Numbered from the stretch's first letter, positions 25,873 to 33,928 are shown. The stretch is DNA of 64,000 nt from Bin87 sp963665395 (GCA_963665395.2 OY762251.1:1426001-1490000); one strand, 5' to 3'. Notes: generated from the sequence alone by a model not told the origin. A program made the numbers and translations.

Positions 25873-27120
25873 TCAAACCGACGATACCTGAATGTTATCA
25901 CGCTCGCCGGCGTCGGGCAGCGTTGCCGGCGCCATGAACTCGTAGCCGTAATGAGAAACCAGAAATGGAACGTAGTCATTCACCAGCTGAATTACCTGGT
26001 CGCTGACGTGCGAAGGGTTTTTCTGGAAATCGTCCACCGACCTGGCGTATTCCGCCAGCCTCGGCTCGAAGGCATCGTACCCCGGCAGTCCCAACGCGCC
26101 GTAGATCTCCCGGATCTGCCCCACCTTGTCCACTTCCAGCCTTTCGTAGCTGATCTCCACCAACCGCCCCTCCGGTATGAGTTCCTTTTGTTCCAGATAA
26201 GTCTCCGCCATTTGCCGGTAGATTTTGACCTGACGCAACAGCAACTCGTCAAAGTCAATGCTCTGTAGCGCGTGCCATTCGTTCATCAGCCGCAGCAGGT
26301 GGATGTAAGAGCGCAGCGTGTCGTAGGGATTGCGCTGGATATAGACGAACCGCGCCTCGGGAAACATCTCCAGCAGCGCCGCGATCCGGCTGGTGTTGGA
26401 GGGCGATTTCAGCAGCAGCGGCTTGCCGTCCATATAAAAGCTGGCGGCTTTCAGCAGCCGGGTGTATTCCTCGCGCCAGCGTTGCTTATCCCGCGCGCTG
26501 AGCCGCCGGTCCGGAAACAGGTAGTCCAGCGTGGCGTCGGCGGTCCGGGGGAAATGGAGCGAAACGTAGGGGCTGAGGCCGCAGGTGCCCATCATCGCGA
26601 TTTCCTCTTCCTGGGGCATCGCGAAATCCACCGGGATGTTGTCCACCCCCCGGTTGGCTGGGAGTTTGGCCTCGATCATCCGCCGCACCCGCCGCTGGCC
26701 GGCCAGGAACAAGTCCGGCATGGCGGCCTGATAAGTGTTGACGAAGCCCCACTGCGGATCCATGGACAGCAGGTTGTGCAGCAGCGTGGTGCCGGAGCGC
26801 CAGAACCCCAGCAGAAACAGCGGCTCGGGGTGCAGCTCCGCCCGCCGGATGCGCCCGCCGTAAGCCACGCTCTGCCAGAACCGTAGCGGCGCAAAGATGA
26901 CATCCGTAGCCAGTATCCCCAGGTAGCGGGGCAGGAACTTCCTGTCCACGCCGTACCGCAAGCCAAGCTCCAACGCCAGCGACAAACGCCCCGTCGCCAG
27001 GAAGCTGTTGGCCCCGGAGCTGAAAGAACCGACCCGCGCCGACGCCCCCGGCGTGTACCCGCTGCGGGAAACGCCGTCGCTCCGGAGCGCCCGGTTGTCG
27101 GTCAGTCGCGGGCTGGCCAT
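25873..27120 (-). CDS. PAPS-dependent sulfotransferase
   Basis: 415 aa from ATG 27120. GFWRSGTTLLHNLL is the 5'-phosphosulfate-binding loop and RFVYIQRNPYDTLRSYIHLLRLM the 3'-phosphate-binding region of sulfotransferase_3-type enzymes; SPSNTSRIAALLEMFPEARF leads into it. A short hydrophobic stretch near residues 75-95 may associate with membrane. Its start overlaps the end of cysC by 19 bp, so donor synthesis and transfer are co-expressed. The acceptor (lipid, glycan or small molecule) cannot be told from sequence. Confidence 0.9.
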   Translation of the reverse strand: MASPRLTDNRALRSDGVSRSGYTPGASARVGSFSSGANSFLATGRLSLALELGLRYGVDRKFLPRYLGILATDVIFAPLRFWQSVAYGGRIRRAELHPEPLFLLGFWRSGTTLLHNLLSMDPQWGFVNTYQAAMPDLFLAGQRRVRRMIEAKLPANRGVDNIPVDFAMPQEEEIAMMGTCGLSPYVSLHFPRTADATLDYLFPDRRLSARDKQRWREEYTRLLKAASFYMDGKPLLLKSPSNTSRIAALLEMFPEARFVYIQRNPYDTLRSYIHLLRLMNEWHALQSIDFDELLLRQVKIYRQMAETYLEQKELIPEGRLVEISYERLEVDKVGQIREIYGALGLPGYDAFEPRLAEYARSVDDFQKNPSHVSDQVIQLVNDYVPFLVSHYGYEFMAPATLPDAGERDNIQVSSV

Positions 27121-27737
27121 GTCAATAACTCCCGCCGGCGCAGATACGCCATCAACTCTGCCCCGCATTCTTTCACGGCGCGGTTGACGGTTGCAATGCT
27201 TATCTCCGGGTTGGACGGCCTTTCGTAAGGGGAGTCAATGCCGGTGAAGTCGCTGATTTCGCCCAATCTGGCCCGTCGGTACAGCCCTTTGGTGTCGCGT
27301 TCCTCGCACAGCGCCAGCGGCGTGTCAACGAATACCTCCACAAATCTGCCTCTGGGCACCAACGAGCGGGCAAAATCCCGCTCCGCCTGGAACGGCGAGA
27401 TGCAGGCCACCAGCGTAATCAGCCCGGCCTGGTACATCAGGCTGGCGACGTGAGCCAGCCGGCGCACGTTTTCCCGCCGGTCCGCGATGCTGAACCCCAG
27501 ATCGTCGTTCAGGCCATGGCGCAGATTGTCGCCTTCCAGCACGTAGGTCAGCAACCCGTCATCGTGCAGTCGCCGTGACAGCCAGCCGGACAGCGCGCTC
27601 TTGCCCGCCCCGGAAAACCCGGTGAACCACAGCACCAGGGGCTGCTGGCCCAGCAGGGCGGCCCGCTCCGGCGGCGTTACGGCTGCATCCTGCCATAATG
27701 CTCCCGAAGGCATATGTTCCGCGGCCTTTGCCATCAT
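27102..27737 (-). CDS. cysC: Adenylylsulfate kinase
   Basis: 211 aa; ATGATG at 27737/27734 follows GGGGAG. P-loop GFSGAGKSALSGWLSRRL, the APS-binding EGDNLRHGLNDDLGFSIADRRENVRRLAHVA (usually DGDN), ISPFQAERDFAR and VFVDTPLALCEERDTKGLY. It phosphorylates APS to PAPS. No cysD/N or sat is in view. Placed directly upstream of the sulfotransferase, it likely serves sulfonation rather than sulfate assimilation. Confidence 0.95.
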   Translation of the reverse strand: MMAKAAEHMPSGALWQDAAVTPPERAALLGQQPLVLWFTGFSGAGKSALSGWLSRRLHDDGLLTYVLEGDNLRHGLNDDLGFSIADRRENVRRLAHVASLMYQAGLITLVACISPFQAERDFARSLVPRGRFVEVFVDTPLALCEERDTKGLYRRARLGEISDFTGIDSPYERPSNPEISIATVNRAVKECGAELMAYLRRRELLTWPARD

Positions 27738-27822
27738 GTCTCCCCGCAGTCCGGCCCGGAATGAAAACCGCCGGGCATTATAACCCAGGCCGCAATGCCC
27801 TTGCCGGCTCACGCGTACCCGC

Positions 27823-27967
27823 GGTAGCGTTCCGTTTTAGGTGGTTTGGTTTTTGTCATTGCGACCCCGTACTTGATACGGGGGTGGCAATCTCGTTGGC
27901 CTGGCAGCAGCTTTAGCCACTCGAATGCGTTGCCGGAAAACTGAACCACCTAAATTGCAACGTTACC
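27823..27967. mobile_element. MITE family A, copy 5 (array unit 1)
   Basis: A 145-bp variant with the GACCCCGTACTTGATACGGGGGTGG core, preceded (27814-27822) and followed (27968-27976) by the same 9-mer CGTACCCGC. First of three units that look identical. Confidence 0.92.
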
Positions 27968-27976
27968 CGTACCCGC

Positions 27977-28121
27977 GGTAGCGTTCCGTTTTAGGTGGTT
28001 TGGTTTTTGTCATTGCGACCCCGTACTTGATACGGGGGTGGCAATCTCGTTGGCCTGGCAGCAGCTTTAGCCACTCGAATGCGTTGCCGGAAAACTGAAC
28101 CACCTAAATTGCAACGTTACC
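27977..28121. mobile_element. MITE family A, copy 6 (array unit 2)
   Basis: Identical by eye to the unit before it; separated from its neighbours only by CGTACCCGC (27968-27976, 28122-28130). Confidence 0.92.
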
Positions 28122-28130
28122 CGTACCCGC

Positions 28131-28275
28131 GGTAGCGTTCCGTTTTAGGTGGTTTGGTTTTTGTCATTGCGACCCCGTACTTGATACGGGGGTGGCAATC
28201 TCGTTGGCCTGGCAGCAGCTTTAGCCACTCGAATGCGTTGCCGGAAAACTGAACCACCTAAATTGCAACGTTACC
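28131..28275. mobile_element. MITE family A, copy 7 (array unit 3)
   Basis: Identical by eye to units 1 and 2; followed by CGTACCCGC (28276-28284). Confidence 0.92.
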
Positions 28276-28284
28276 CGTACCCGC

Positions 28285-28402
28285 GGTAGCGTTCCGTTTT
28301 AGGTGGTTTAATTTGGCAAAATCCAGTTGCCCGTGCGTGTAGGGGCGAATAATTATTCGCCCCTACGCTACGAAGGGAAACCGTCTAAATTGCAACGCTA
28401 CC
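28285..28402. mobile_element. MITE family A, copy 8 (diverged, carries a 28-bp palindrome)
   Basis: Starts GGTAGCGTTCCGTTTTAGG and ends TAAATTGCAACGCTACC, but the interior is different and holds the 28-bp GTAGGGGCGAATAATT palindrome at 28339-28366. So a family-A shell can carry another hairpin as its core. Confidence 0.8.
28339..28366. repeat. 28-bp palindrome, copy 3
   Basis: GTAGGGGCGAATAAT / TATTCGCCCCTAC inside the diverged family-A element. Confidence 0.8.
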
Positions 28403-28434
28403 GACCCGCACCCACATTCCGGCCGGGGTGTAGC

Positions 28435-28546
28435 CAGAAGCAGGATTCGCCGGATTTGGCCGGATTGACCGGATCGTGGAGCTCTCTGCCGTTGCGCGGC
28501 TCCAATCCTGGTAAATCCTTCAAATCCCGCCCCTCCTGCTTCTGAC
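28435..28546. repeat. Family C inverted repeat (CAGAAGCAGGATT ends)
   Basis: The left arm CAGAAGCAGGATT...GGATTTG...GGATTG is complementary to the right arm CAATCCT...AAATCC...CCTGCTTCTGAC. No clear target duplication. Similar elements lie at 30033, 30389, 40751, 45592 and 56959. Confidence 0.75.
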
Positions 28547-28588
28547 GTTCCTCCCTTGGTTGGTTGGTGGGTAGGCGGTAGGCCAGGA

Positions 28589-29611
28589 TCAGCCGACCGG
28601 CGCCGCCTGGGCCAGCCCTCGACCTTCCCGGAACTCCCCTGCCGTTACCGCCGCCGCAATCGGCATCGGACCGCGAACCAGCAGCGTCGGCGACCCGGAG
28701 CGGCGCACCACCCGGTCGGCCACGCTGCCGAACAAGGCGCGACCCATCGCCCGCCGGCCGTGGGTCGCCATCACCACCAGGCTGTTGTCCATCCGATCCA
28801 CCATGCTCAGTATGGCGCTGGACGGGTCTCTCAGGGAATGCTGCACGGTCACGTCGAATATGGGGAACCCGGCCTTGAGCGCGTCCGCCTTCCGCCACAG
28901 GTACTCGTTGGAAGCCTCCGCCAGATTGGCTGACAGCTTGACCGGGTCGTCGTTGCCGAACCCGGGTCCACCGTGGGTGGGAGACCATTCGGTATGATTG
29001 CGGAAATGCTCCGCCCCCGGCGTGGCGCGGAACAGCGTAACCCGCGCGCCGAAAGCCGTCGCCAGCTCCCCGGCGTAGGGCAACGCGTTCTCGGAGAAGC
29101 TGGAGCCGTCCAGCGGGACGATGATGTTGTCGAAGCGCTGGGGCGTCACCGGGCAGTCATTCTTGTTGCAGCGCACGATGAGCGTGGGGTTGCTGACCGC
29201 CCGCACTACCCGGGCGGTCACGCTGCCCGTCAGCATACGGGAGATCCCGCCGCGCCCGTGAGTTGACATCACAATCATGGCGTCGGGGTCGCGGTTGGCG
29301 AAGTTGACGATGACCTCGTGGGCCGGCCCCTCGTGCGCTTCAACGAATATCGGTGGCTCGACGCCCCAATGCTCCATGCGTTGCTTGACGCGGGTCAGGT
29401 CGGCCCGGGCGCGGTCGCGCTCGCCGGCGGCCATGGCGGCGCTGAAGCGACCGTGTTTAACGTCGCTCTGCCAGTGGGGGAGCGGCCCGAAAGACCGCAG
29501 CAGGGTGACCGGCGCGCGGGTGGCGTTGGCCATCAGCCGGGCCGCCGGCAGCGCCTGGGCCGACAGTTTCGACCCGTCCAGGGGAACGATTATGTTGTGG
29601 CACAGCGCCAT
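28589..29611 (-). CDS. Tandem-domain universal stress protein
   Basis: 340 aa from ATG 29611. Two UspA domains: NIIVPLDGSKLSAQALPAARLMA...VMSTHGRGGISRMLTGSVTARVVR (residues ~6-145) and NIIVPLDGSSFSENALPYAGELA...VMATHGRRAMGRALFGSVADRVVRRSGSPTLLVR (~165-320). The G-x2-G-x9-G(S/T) ATP-binding motif is clear in domain 1 (GRGG...GS) and altered in domain 2 (GRRAMGRALFGS). Likely an ATP-binding stress regulator. No operon partners; repeats lie on both sides. Confidence 0.93.
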   Translation of the reverse strand: MALCHNIIVPLDGSKLSAQALPAARLMANATRAPVTLLRSFGPLPHWQSDVKHGRFSAAMAAGERDRARADLTRVKQRMEHWGVEPPIFVEAHEGPAHEVIVNFANRDPDAMIVMSTHGRGGISRMLTGSVTARVVRAVSNPTLIVRCNKNDCPVTPQRFDNIIVPLDGSSFSENALPYAGELATAFGARVTLFRATPGAEHFRNHTEWSPTHGGPGFGNDDPVKLSANLAEASNEYLWRKADALKAGFPIFDVTVQHSLRDPSSAILSMVDRMDNSLVVMATHGRRAMGRALFGSVADRVVRRSGSPTLLVRGPMPIAAAVTAGEFREGRGLAQAAPVG

Positions 29612-29764
29612 GATCCTTACCTCCTTGCCTCCTGTCCGCCGCATGACCGCGGCCGGTTTCCTGTATTTGTGGCATCCGCCACATCCTGATAAGAAATATT
29701 GTTTATCGTATATTCCAATAATATCATCTCAACGCGCCGCTTGCAATAGGGAGACGCCCTCACA

Positions 29765-29899
29765 CCAGGACGATTGCAAAGTCGGCGGAACCTCCTGATC
29801 CGCTCATCCTGAGCTTGTCGAAGGATGGCTTGACCAGAGTAGTGCATGGTTCGACAGGCTCACCATGAGCAGAGGTACAAGGACTTTGCAATCGTCCTG
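29765..29899. mobile_element. MITE family B, copy 2 (nested)
   Basis: Ends CAGGACGATTGCAAAGTC / GGACTTTGCAATCGTCCTG; flanks GCCCTCACA (29756-29764) and GCCCTCACG (29900-29908), a 9-bp duplication with one change, generated within the family-D end. Confidence 0.9.
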
Positions 29900-30032
29900 G
29901 CCCTCACGCGTACCCACTTTCCCCAAACTGTCATTGCGAGCGCAGCGCGGCAATCTCGTCGAGGTAACGAACGTCGCTCCTGGAACGAGATCGCCATCCG
30001 CCAGCGGCGCACTTCGCTCCTCTTGGTAGCTT

Positions 30033-30313
30033 GTCAGAAGCAGGATTTACCGGATTTACAGGATGTGCCGGATTGGGTGCGACGCTGCCGTCGGATGATC
30101 TCAATCCTGATAGGACTTACGCAGTTGGACACCTTCACTTCCGTCATTCCGGCGAAAGCCGGAATCCAGTGCGCGAATTCGTTAGCTACGTCGCCGATGC
30201 GTTCATGGTACGGCCTATGGACTCCGGCTTTCGCCGGAATGACGGTGTTGAGGCATTTCAAGTGCGTAACTCCTATCCTGATAATCCGTCAAATCCGGGA
30301 TCCTGCTTCTGAC
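30033..30313. repeat. Family C inverted repeat with inserted palindrome
   Basis: Outer arms GTCAGAAGCAGGATTTACCGG / ATCCTGCTTCTGAC. The middle is expanded by a separate palindrome (30144-30243). Confidence 0.75.
30144..30243. repeat. CATTCCGGCGAAAGCCGGAATCCA inverted repeat
   Basis: TCATTCCGGCGAAAGCCGGA at the left and ACTCCGGCTTTCGCCGGAAT at the right form a long stem with smaller hairpins in each arm. Partial relatives occur near 47420, 58300-58345 and 61995-62020. Confidence 0.7.
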
Positions 30314-30388
30314 ATTCCGCCCCCGGAAAGTGGGTACGCGTGAGGGAGACGCCACGCCTGCTCGTGCCCACCTTTGTAAGGAGGGATC

Positions 30389-30508
30389 GTCAGAAGCAGG
30401 ATTGCCCGGATGCGCCGGATTTGACGGGGTTAGGACAATCTCAGCTGTAGCGCGGCCCCAATCCTGCCAATCCTTCAAATCCGGACCATCCTGCTTCTGA
30501 CTTCTGAC
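30389..30508. repeat. Family C inverted repeat
   Basis: GGGATCGTCAGAAGCAGGATT opens and ATCCTGCTTCTGACTTCTGAC GATCCC closes, giving extended complementarity that includes GGGATC/GATCCC just outside the usual ends. Confidence 0.75.
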
Positions 30509-30545
30509 GATCCCCAAAAGCCGGCGCCCACGAAGTGACACCCGC

Positions 30546-30730
30546 CTCATGCGTACCCACTTTCCGCAAACTGTCATTGCGAGCGCAGCGCGGCAATCTT
30601 CCCCAAACTGTCATTGCGAGCGCAGCGCGGCAATCTCGTCGCGGTAACGGACGTCGCTCCCGGAACGAGATCGCCATCCGCCTGTGGCGGACTGCGCTCC
30701 TCGTGATGACAAAGTGGGTACGCATAAGAT
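30546..30730. mobile_element. Family D element, copy 3, with internal core duplication
   Basis: CTCATGCGTACCCACTTTCC ... AAAGTGGGTACGCATAAGAT. The block AAACTGTCATTGCGAGCGCAGCG occurs twice in the left arm. The flanking 9-mer GACACCCGC (30537-30545) recurs at 30873-30881, pushed away by a family-A insertion. Confidence 0.82.
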
Positions 30731-30735
30731 GACAC

Positions 30736-30868
30736 GGTAGCGTTCCGTTTTAGGTGGTTTGGTCTTTGTCATTGCGAGCGCAGCGTGGCAATCTCGTTGG
30801 CGCAGCAGCAGTTTTGGCCGCTCGAATGCATTGCCGTAAAACTGAACCACCTAAATTGCAACGCTACC
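30736..30868. mobile_element. MITE family A, copy 9 (nested at a family D border)
   Basis: A perfect 9-bp duplication AGATGACAC (30727-30735, 30869-30877) spans the right edge of the family-D copy, so this insertion is younger than the D element. Confidence 0.92.
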
Positions 30869-31239
30869 AGATGACACCCGCCCCTTGCGCAACCGCACAT
30901 CCGTTCCCTACACTATACCTATCAGTCGGGCGGCAAGCTCAAGGCCACGGCCCAACGCCCGACGCCAGGCGCCAACCAACATCTGAATATCGGGTTCACA
31001 GGGTTCGGGTAATCACGGCCAACCGCTGTCACCGTACATGGTCGCAGATGCGCCTGTGGCGGACAGCACGTCGGATCCCATTGCACCGCTGGCTATCGCA
31101 AAGGCCGGTAATATCCCCGGTACCGCATAGACCAGTACGGCGGGTCTCACCACCGCTGCGCGAGGGTCGCCCTCTGCCCCCAGCCTGCCCCGTGCTTGAC
31201 ACGGGGTCATTCCGGCGCAAGTCGCAGACGCGCCTGTGC

Positions 31240-31305
31240 GTGTCGAAGATACGCCTGTGGCGTGTCGAAGATGCGCCTTTGGCGTGTCGAAGATGCGCCT
31301 TTGGC
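31240..31305. repeat. 22-bp tandem repeat, 3 units
   Basis: Three units of GTGTCGAAGAT(A/G)CGCCT(G/T)TGGC, preceded by a diverged unit. No gene is seen in the surrounding 30.9-31.5 kb. Confidence 0.8.
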
Positions 31306-31542
31306 GTACCGGAATCCAGGCGGGGCCGGGCATGGGGCGGTCAGCACGCGCAAACCTAGGAGTTCAATTCGCAACCACGCTCTCTGGCCGTAGCGCCGAC
31401 AACCCGAACCCCCGAACCCGAAATCAGCCAACCAACCAAACCACCGATCAACCAAAGGAGGAAAACCCCAACAACTACCGCGCCGCCGCTCCTGGCGAGC
31501 CGGTCGAACCGAACCACGCGGCAATCCCGCTGACTGAGCGAC

Positions 31543-31698
31543 GCAGGGCCTTTCGGTTTTCATATTTGTCATTGCGAGCGTAGCGAAGCAATCTCGTCGA
31601 GGCGCTGGCGGCTAACCACAAACGGGTCGTTGCAACGACGAGGTTGCCATCCGCCAGGGGCGGACTACGCTCCTCGCAATGACAACCGAAAGACCCTG
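31543..31698. mobile_element. Palindromic element family E
   Basis: Ends GCAGGGCCTTTCGGTT / AACCGAAAGACCCTG enclosing GTCATTGCGAGCG...CTCGCAATGAC. A perfect 9-bp duplication CTGAGCGAC flanks it (31534-31542, 31699-31707). The core is shared with families A and D but the termini differ. Confidence 0.85.
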
Positions 31699-31829
31699 CT
31701 GAGCGACGCCATGCCCGTTGCGTTCTGGCGCAAAGGATGCTAGGCTGTATCGACAATCGAATATCAACCATATGCGCTTGAGACAGCGGGTACCCACCGG
31801 GAATAATGGCGGCCAGCCGCCGCCCGCCG

Positions 31830-31974
31830 AGGCGAAACCCGCCGGATACGTCCGGTGGCCCGAAGGTTAGTTGACGCCGGCGACGATTCCGTCCGCCGTG
31901 CCACGTAACCCGCGCCCTTTGTCTCGAGGCGCGGGCAGTTTTTTGCCTCACGGCGATTCATCAGGAGTGAAACC
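31830..31974 (+). promoter_or_regulatory. rplJ leader (L10-leader-like attenuation region)
   Basis: A structured 5' region directly before rplJ, with several complementary segments (CCGGATACGTCCGG near 31840-31856; GCCGGCGACGATTCCGTCCGCCGTG) and then a terminator-like hairpin. This fits ribosomal protein L10 leaders, in which L10-L12 binding represses its own operon; I recognise position and layout rather than a verified consensus. Confidence 0.6.
31909..31945 (+). terminator. Attenuator terminator in the rplJ leader
   Basis: An 8-bp stem CCCGCGCC / GGCGCGGG with an 11-nt loop, followed by CAGTTTTTTG, ending 30 bp before the rplJ TTG. A full intrinsic terminator inside a leader implies premature termination control. 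Confidence 0.8.
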
Positions 31975-32514
31975 TTGCCAACTCAGGAAAAAGTGGACCG
32001 GGTGGCCGAGCTGAAGGACAAGCTGGAACGCAGTTCCATCGTCGTCTCCACCGGCTACAGCGGCATGAACGCCAACCAGATGGTGGACTTGCGCCGGCGG
32101 ATGCGGGAAGGCGGCGTTGAGTTCGTCGTCATCAAGAACAACCTGCTCAACCTGGCCGCCGACGCCGCCGCGGTGCCCCAGCTCAAGGACATCATCACCG
32201 GCCAGACGGCTATTGCAGTGGGTTACGACGACGCGGCCCTCATCGCCAAGGCGGTGAACGCCGCCGCCAACGCCAGCGCCGGCGGGTTGTCCATCCACGG
32301 CGCCGTGATCGGCCAGGGCGACGCGATGCAAGCCGACGCGGTATCCCGTCTCGCCGCCCTGCCGCCGCGTCCAGTCCTGGTAGCCCAGCTGCTGGGCAAT
32401 ATGCAGTCGCCCCTGTACGGCCTGATGAGCGTGCTCAACGGCACCATCCGCAGCCTCGCCTACGTGCTGCAAGCCCGCATGGACCAGTTGCAGCCGGCAG
32501 AAGCGGCAGAGTAG
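31975..32514 (+). CDS. rplJ: 50S ribosomal protein L10
   Basis: 179 aa from TTG 31975, with CAGGAG ten bases upstream. N-terminal rRNA-binding half: KVDRVAELKDKLERSSIVVSTGYSGM, DLRRRMREGGVEFVVIKNNLLNLA; then ITGQTAIAVGYDD; the C-terminal helix (LAYVLQARMDQLQP) anchors L7/L12 dimers. It forms the base of the ribosomal stalk. rplL follows after 85 bp; rplK/rplA and rpoBC are not adjacent, so the usual long operon is split. Confidence 0.97.
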   Translation: MPTQEKVDRVAELKDKLERSSIVVSTGYSGMNANQMVDLRRRMREGGVEFVVIKNNLLNLAADAAAVPQLKDIITGQTAIAVGYDDAALIAKAVNAAANASAGGLSIHGAVIGQGDAMQADAVSRLAALPPRPVLVAQLLGNMQSPLYGLMSVLNGTIRSLAYVLQARMDQLQPAEAAE

Positions 32515-32536
32515 GAAAGAAACACCCTCACCCCAG

Positions 32537-32559
32537 CCCTCTCCTGTCTAGGGAGAGGG
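32537..32559 (+). promoter_or_regulatory. Hairpin between rplJ and rplL
   Basis: CCCTCTCC / GGAGAGGG, 8-bp stem with a TGTCTAG loop and no U-run. It may stabilise or partially terminate, adjusting the L10:L12 ratio (inference). Confidence 0.45.
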
Positions 32560-32599
32560 AGAATCACAGAAACGCGAGCGACAATCAGGAGGCTTAACC

Positions 32600-32992
32600 A
32601 TGGCAGTGAATCAGGAAGTATTGGACGCAATCAAGGACATGAGCGTGATGGACCTGGCCGACCTGGTCAAGGCTATCGAGGAAGAGTTCGGCATCTCCGC
32701 CGCCGCTCCCATGGCGGTCGCCGCCGCTCCGGCCGCCGGCGTGGTCACCGACGACGCTCCGTCCGCCGCCGCCGAGGAGCAGACCGAGTTCACCATCACC
32801 TTGGCCGACTTCGGCGCCAACAAGATCAACGTCATCAAGGCCGTGCGCGAGGTCACCGACCTGGGCCTGCGCGAAGCCAAAGAACTGGTGGAATCGGCCC
32901 CGGCCCGCGTCCGCGAGGGCGTGAACAAGGAAGAGGCCGACAACATCAAGGGCAAGCTGGAAGACGCCGGCGCCACGGTGCAGGTTGCATAG
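32600..32992 (+). CDS. rplL: 50S ribosomal protein L7/L12
   Basis: 130 aa from ATG 32600 after CAGGAGGCTTAACC. N-terminal dimer domain, an Ala/Pro hinge (residues ~35-60), and a C-terminal domain with FTITLADFGANKINVIKAVREVTDLGLREAKELVESAP that contacts translation factors. Multiple dimers bind L10. Confidence 0.98.
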   Translation: MAVNQEVLDAIKDMSVMDLADLVKAIEEEFGISAAAPMAVAAAPAAGVVTDDAPSAAAEEQTEFTITLADFGANKINVIKAVREVTDLGLREAKELVESAPARVREGVNKEEADNIKGKLEDAGATVQVA

Positions 32993-33019
32993 TAGCGGTT
33001 TGACATCGGCCAGGTCACC

Positions 33020-33047
33020 GTAGGGGCGAATAATCATTCGCCCCTAC
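33020..33047. repeat. 28-bp palindrome, copy 4
   Basis: GTAGGGGCGAATAAT / CATTCGCCCCTAC, 27 bp after the rplL stop; a probable terminator of the rplJL unit. Confidence 0.8.
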
Positions 33048-33115
33048 AAACATTCCAGCGTGTGGGTCGTGGGTGTTGTACAATGCCGTCAATTTGAGCG
33101 GGAGGCTTTCCGCGT

Positions 33116-33919
33116 ATGGATTTGCAACTTGACGGTAAGACCGCAATCGTAACCGGCGGCAGCCGGGGCATCGGCAAAGCGGTGGCCCGCGTGCTGGCCG
33201 CGGACGGGTGCCGCGTGGTCATCACCGGCCGGTACGCCGACACGCTGGCCGAGTCGGCGGAAGACGTCGCCGGCGCCACCGGCGGGTCGGTCACGCCCAT
33301 CGTCTGCGACATGACCAGCACGGAGCAGGTCAACGCCATGGTGGCCCAGGCCGCCGCGGCCCTGGGCGGACGCATTGACATCCTGGTGAACAACGCCGCC
33401 GCGCCGGGCGGCCTGGCCCGCGGCGCGCTGGACGAAATCCGCGACGAAGACGTGATGCTGGACCTGGACACCAAGGTGATGGGCTACCTGCGCTGCGCCC
33501 GGGCCGTCGCGCCCTATATGCAGCGGCAGGGCTGGGGCCGCATCGTGAACGTGGGCGGCCTGTCGGCGCGGCGGGCGGCCGGCAACCTCAGCGCCGGCGT
33601 GCGCAACTCCGGCCTGTCCAACCTCACCAAGTACCTGGCCGAAGAACTGGGCGGTCACGGCGTCTGCGTCAACCTGGTGCATCCGGGAACCACGCGCACC
33701 GAGCGCAGCGGCCCGATGTACGCCGAGCAGGCGGCGCGGGAAGGCGTAACGGTGGAGGAAATCGAGCGTCGCGCCGCCGCCGGCAACTCCACGAAACGCA
33801 TCGTCGATGCCGAAGAACTGGCCTGGGTAGTGGCCTTTTTCGCCTCGCCGCGCAGCATCGCCATCAGCGGCGAAACCATCGCCGCCGGCGGCGGAGCCGG
33901 CGCCAACGTATATCACTGA
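33116..33919 (+). CDS. SDR family oxidoreductase lacking the catalytic Tyr-Lys pair
   Basis: 267 aa. Rossmann fold with TGGSRGIG for NAD(P) binding and VNNAAAP. The region that should read S...YxxxK is GGLSARRAAGNLSAGVRNSGLSNLTKYLAEEL: aligned by the following helix, Tyr is replaced by Ala (~160) and Lys by Asn (~164). The C-terminal part (VVAFFASPRSIAISGETIAAGGG) is normal. It probably belongs to a divergent SDR subfamily with another mechanism or a non-redox role. Flanked by 28-bp palindromes on both sides. Confidence 0.9.
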   Translation: MDLQLDGKTAIVTGGSRGIGKAVARVLAADGCRVVITGRYADTLAESAEDVAGATGGSVTPIVCDMTSTEQVNAMVAQAAAALGGRIDILVNNAAAPGGLARGALDEIRDEDVMLDLDTKVMGYLRCARAVAPYMQRQGWGRIVNVGGLSARRAAGNLSAGVRNSGLSNLTKYLAEELGGHGVCVNLVHPGTTRTERSGPMYAEQAAREGVTVEEIERRAAAGNSTKRIVDAEELAWVVAFFASPRSIAISGETIAAGGGAGANVYH

Positions 33920-33928
33920 CCATCACCC

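Larger units (their letters stand above)
29759..30344. mobile_element. Family D element, copy 2, interrupted by two other repeats
   Basis: Outer ends CTCAC(GCGTACCCACTTTCC) and (GGAAAGTGGGTACGC)GTGAG, with a perfect 9-bp duplication GGAGACGCC at 29750-29758 and 30345-30353. A family-B MITE has inserted in the left terminus and a family-C element in the right half. Without them the element would be about 170 bp. Confidence 0.85.

Noticed and set aside
30900..31530. Possible genes in the repeat-rich stretch before rplJ
   Set aside because: Frames there follow 22-bp tandem repeats and palindromes and have no recognisable protein pattern.
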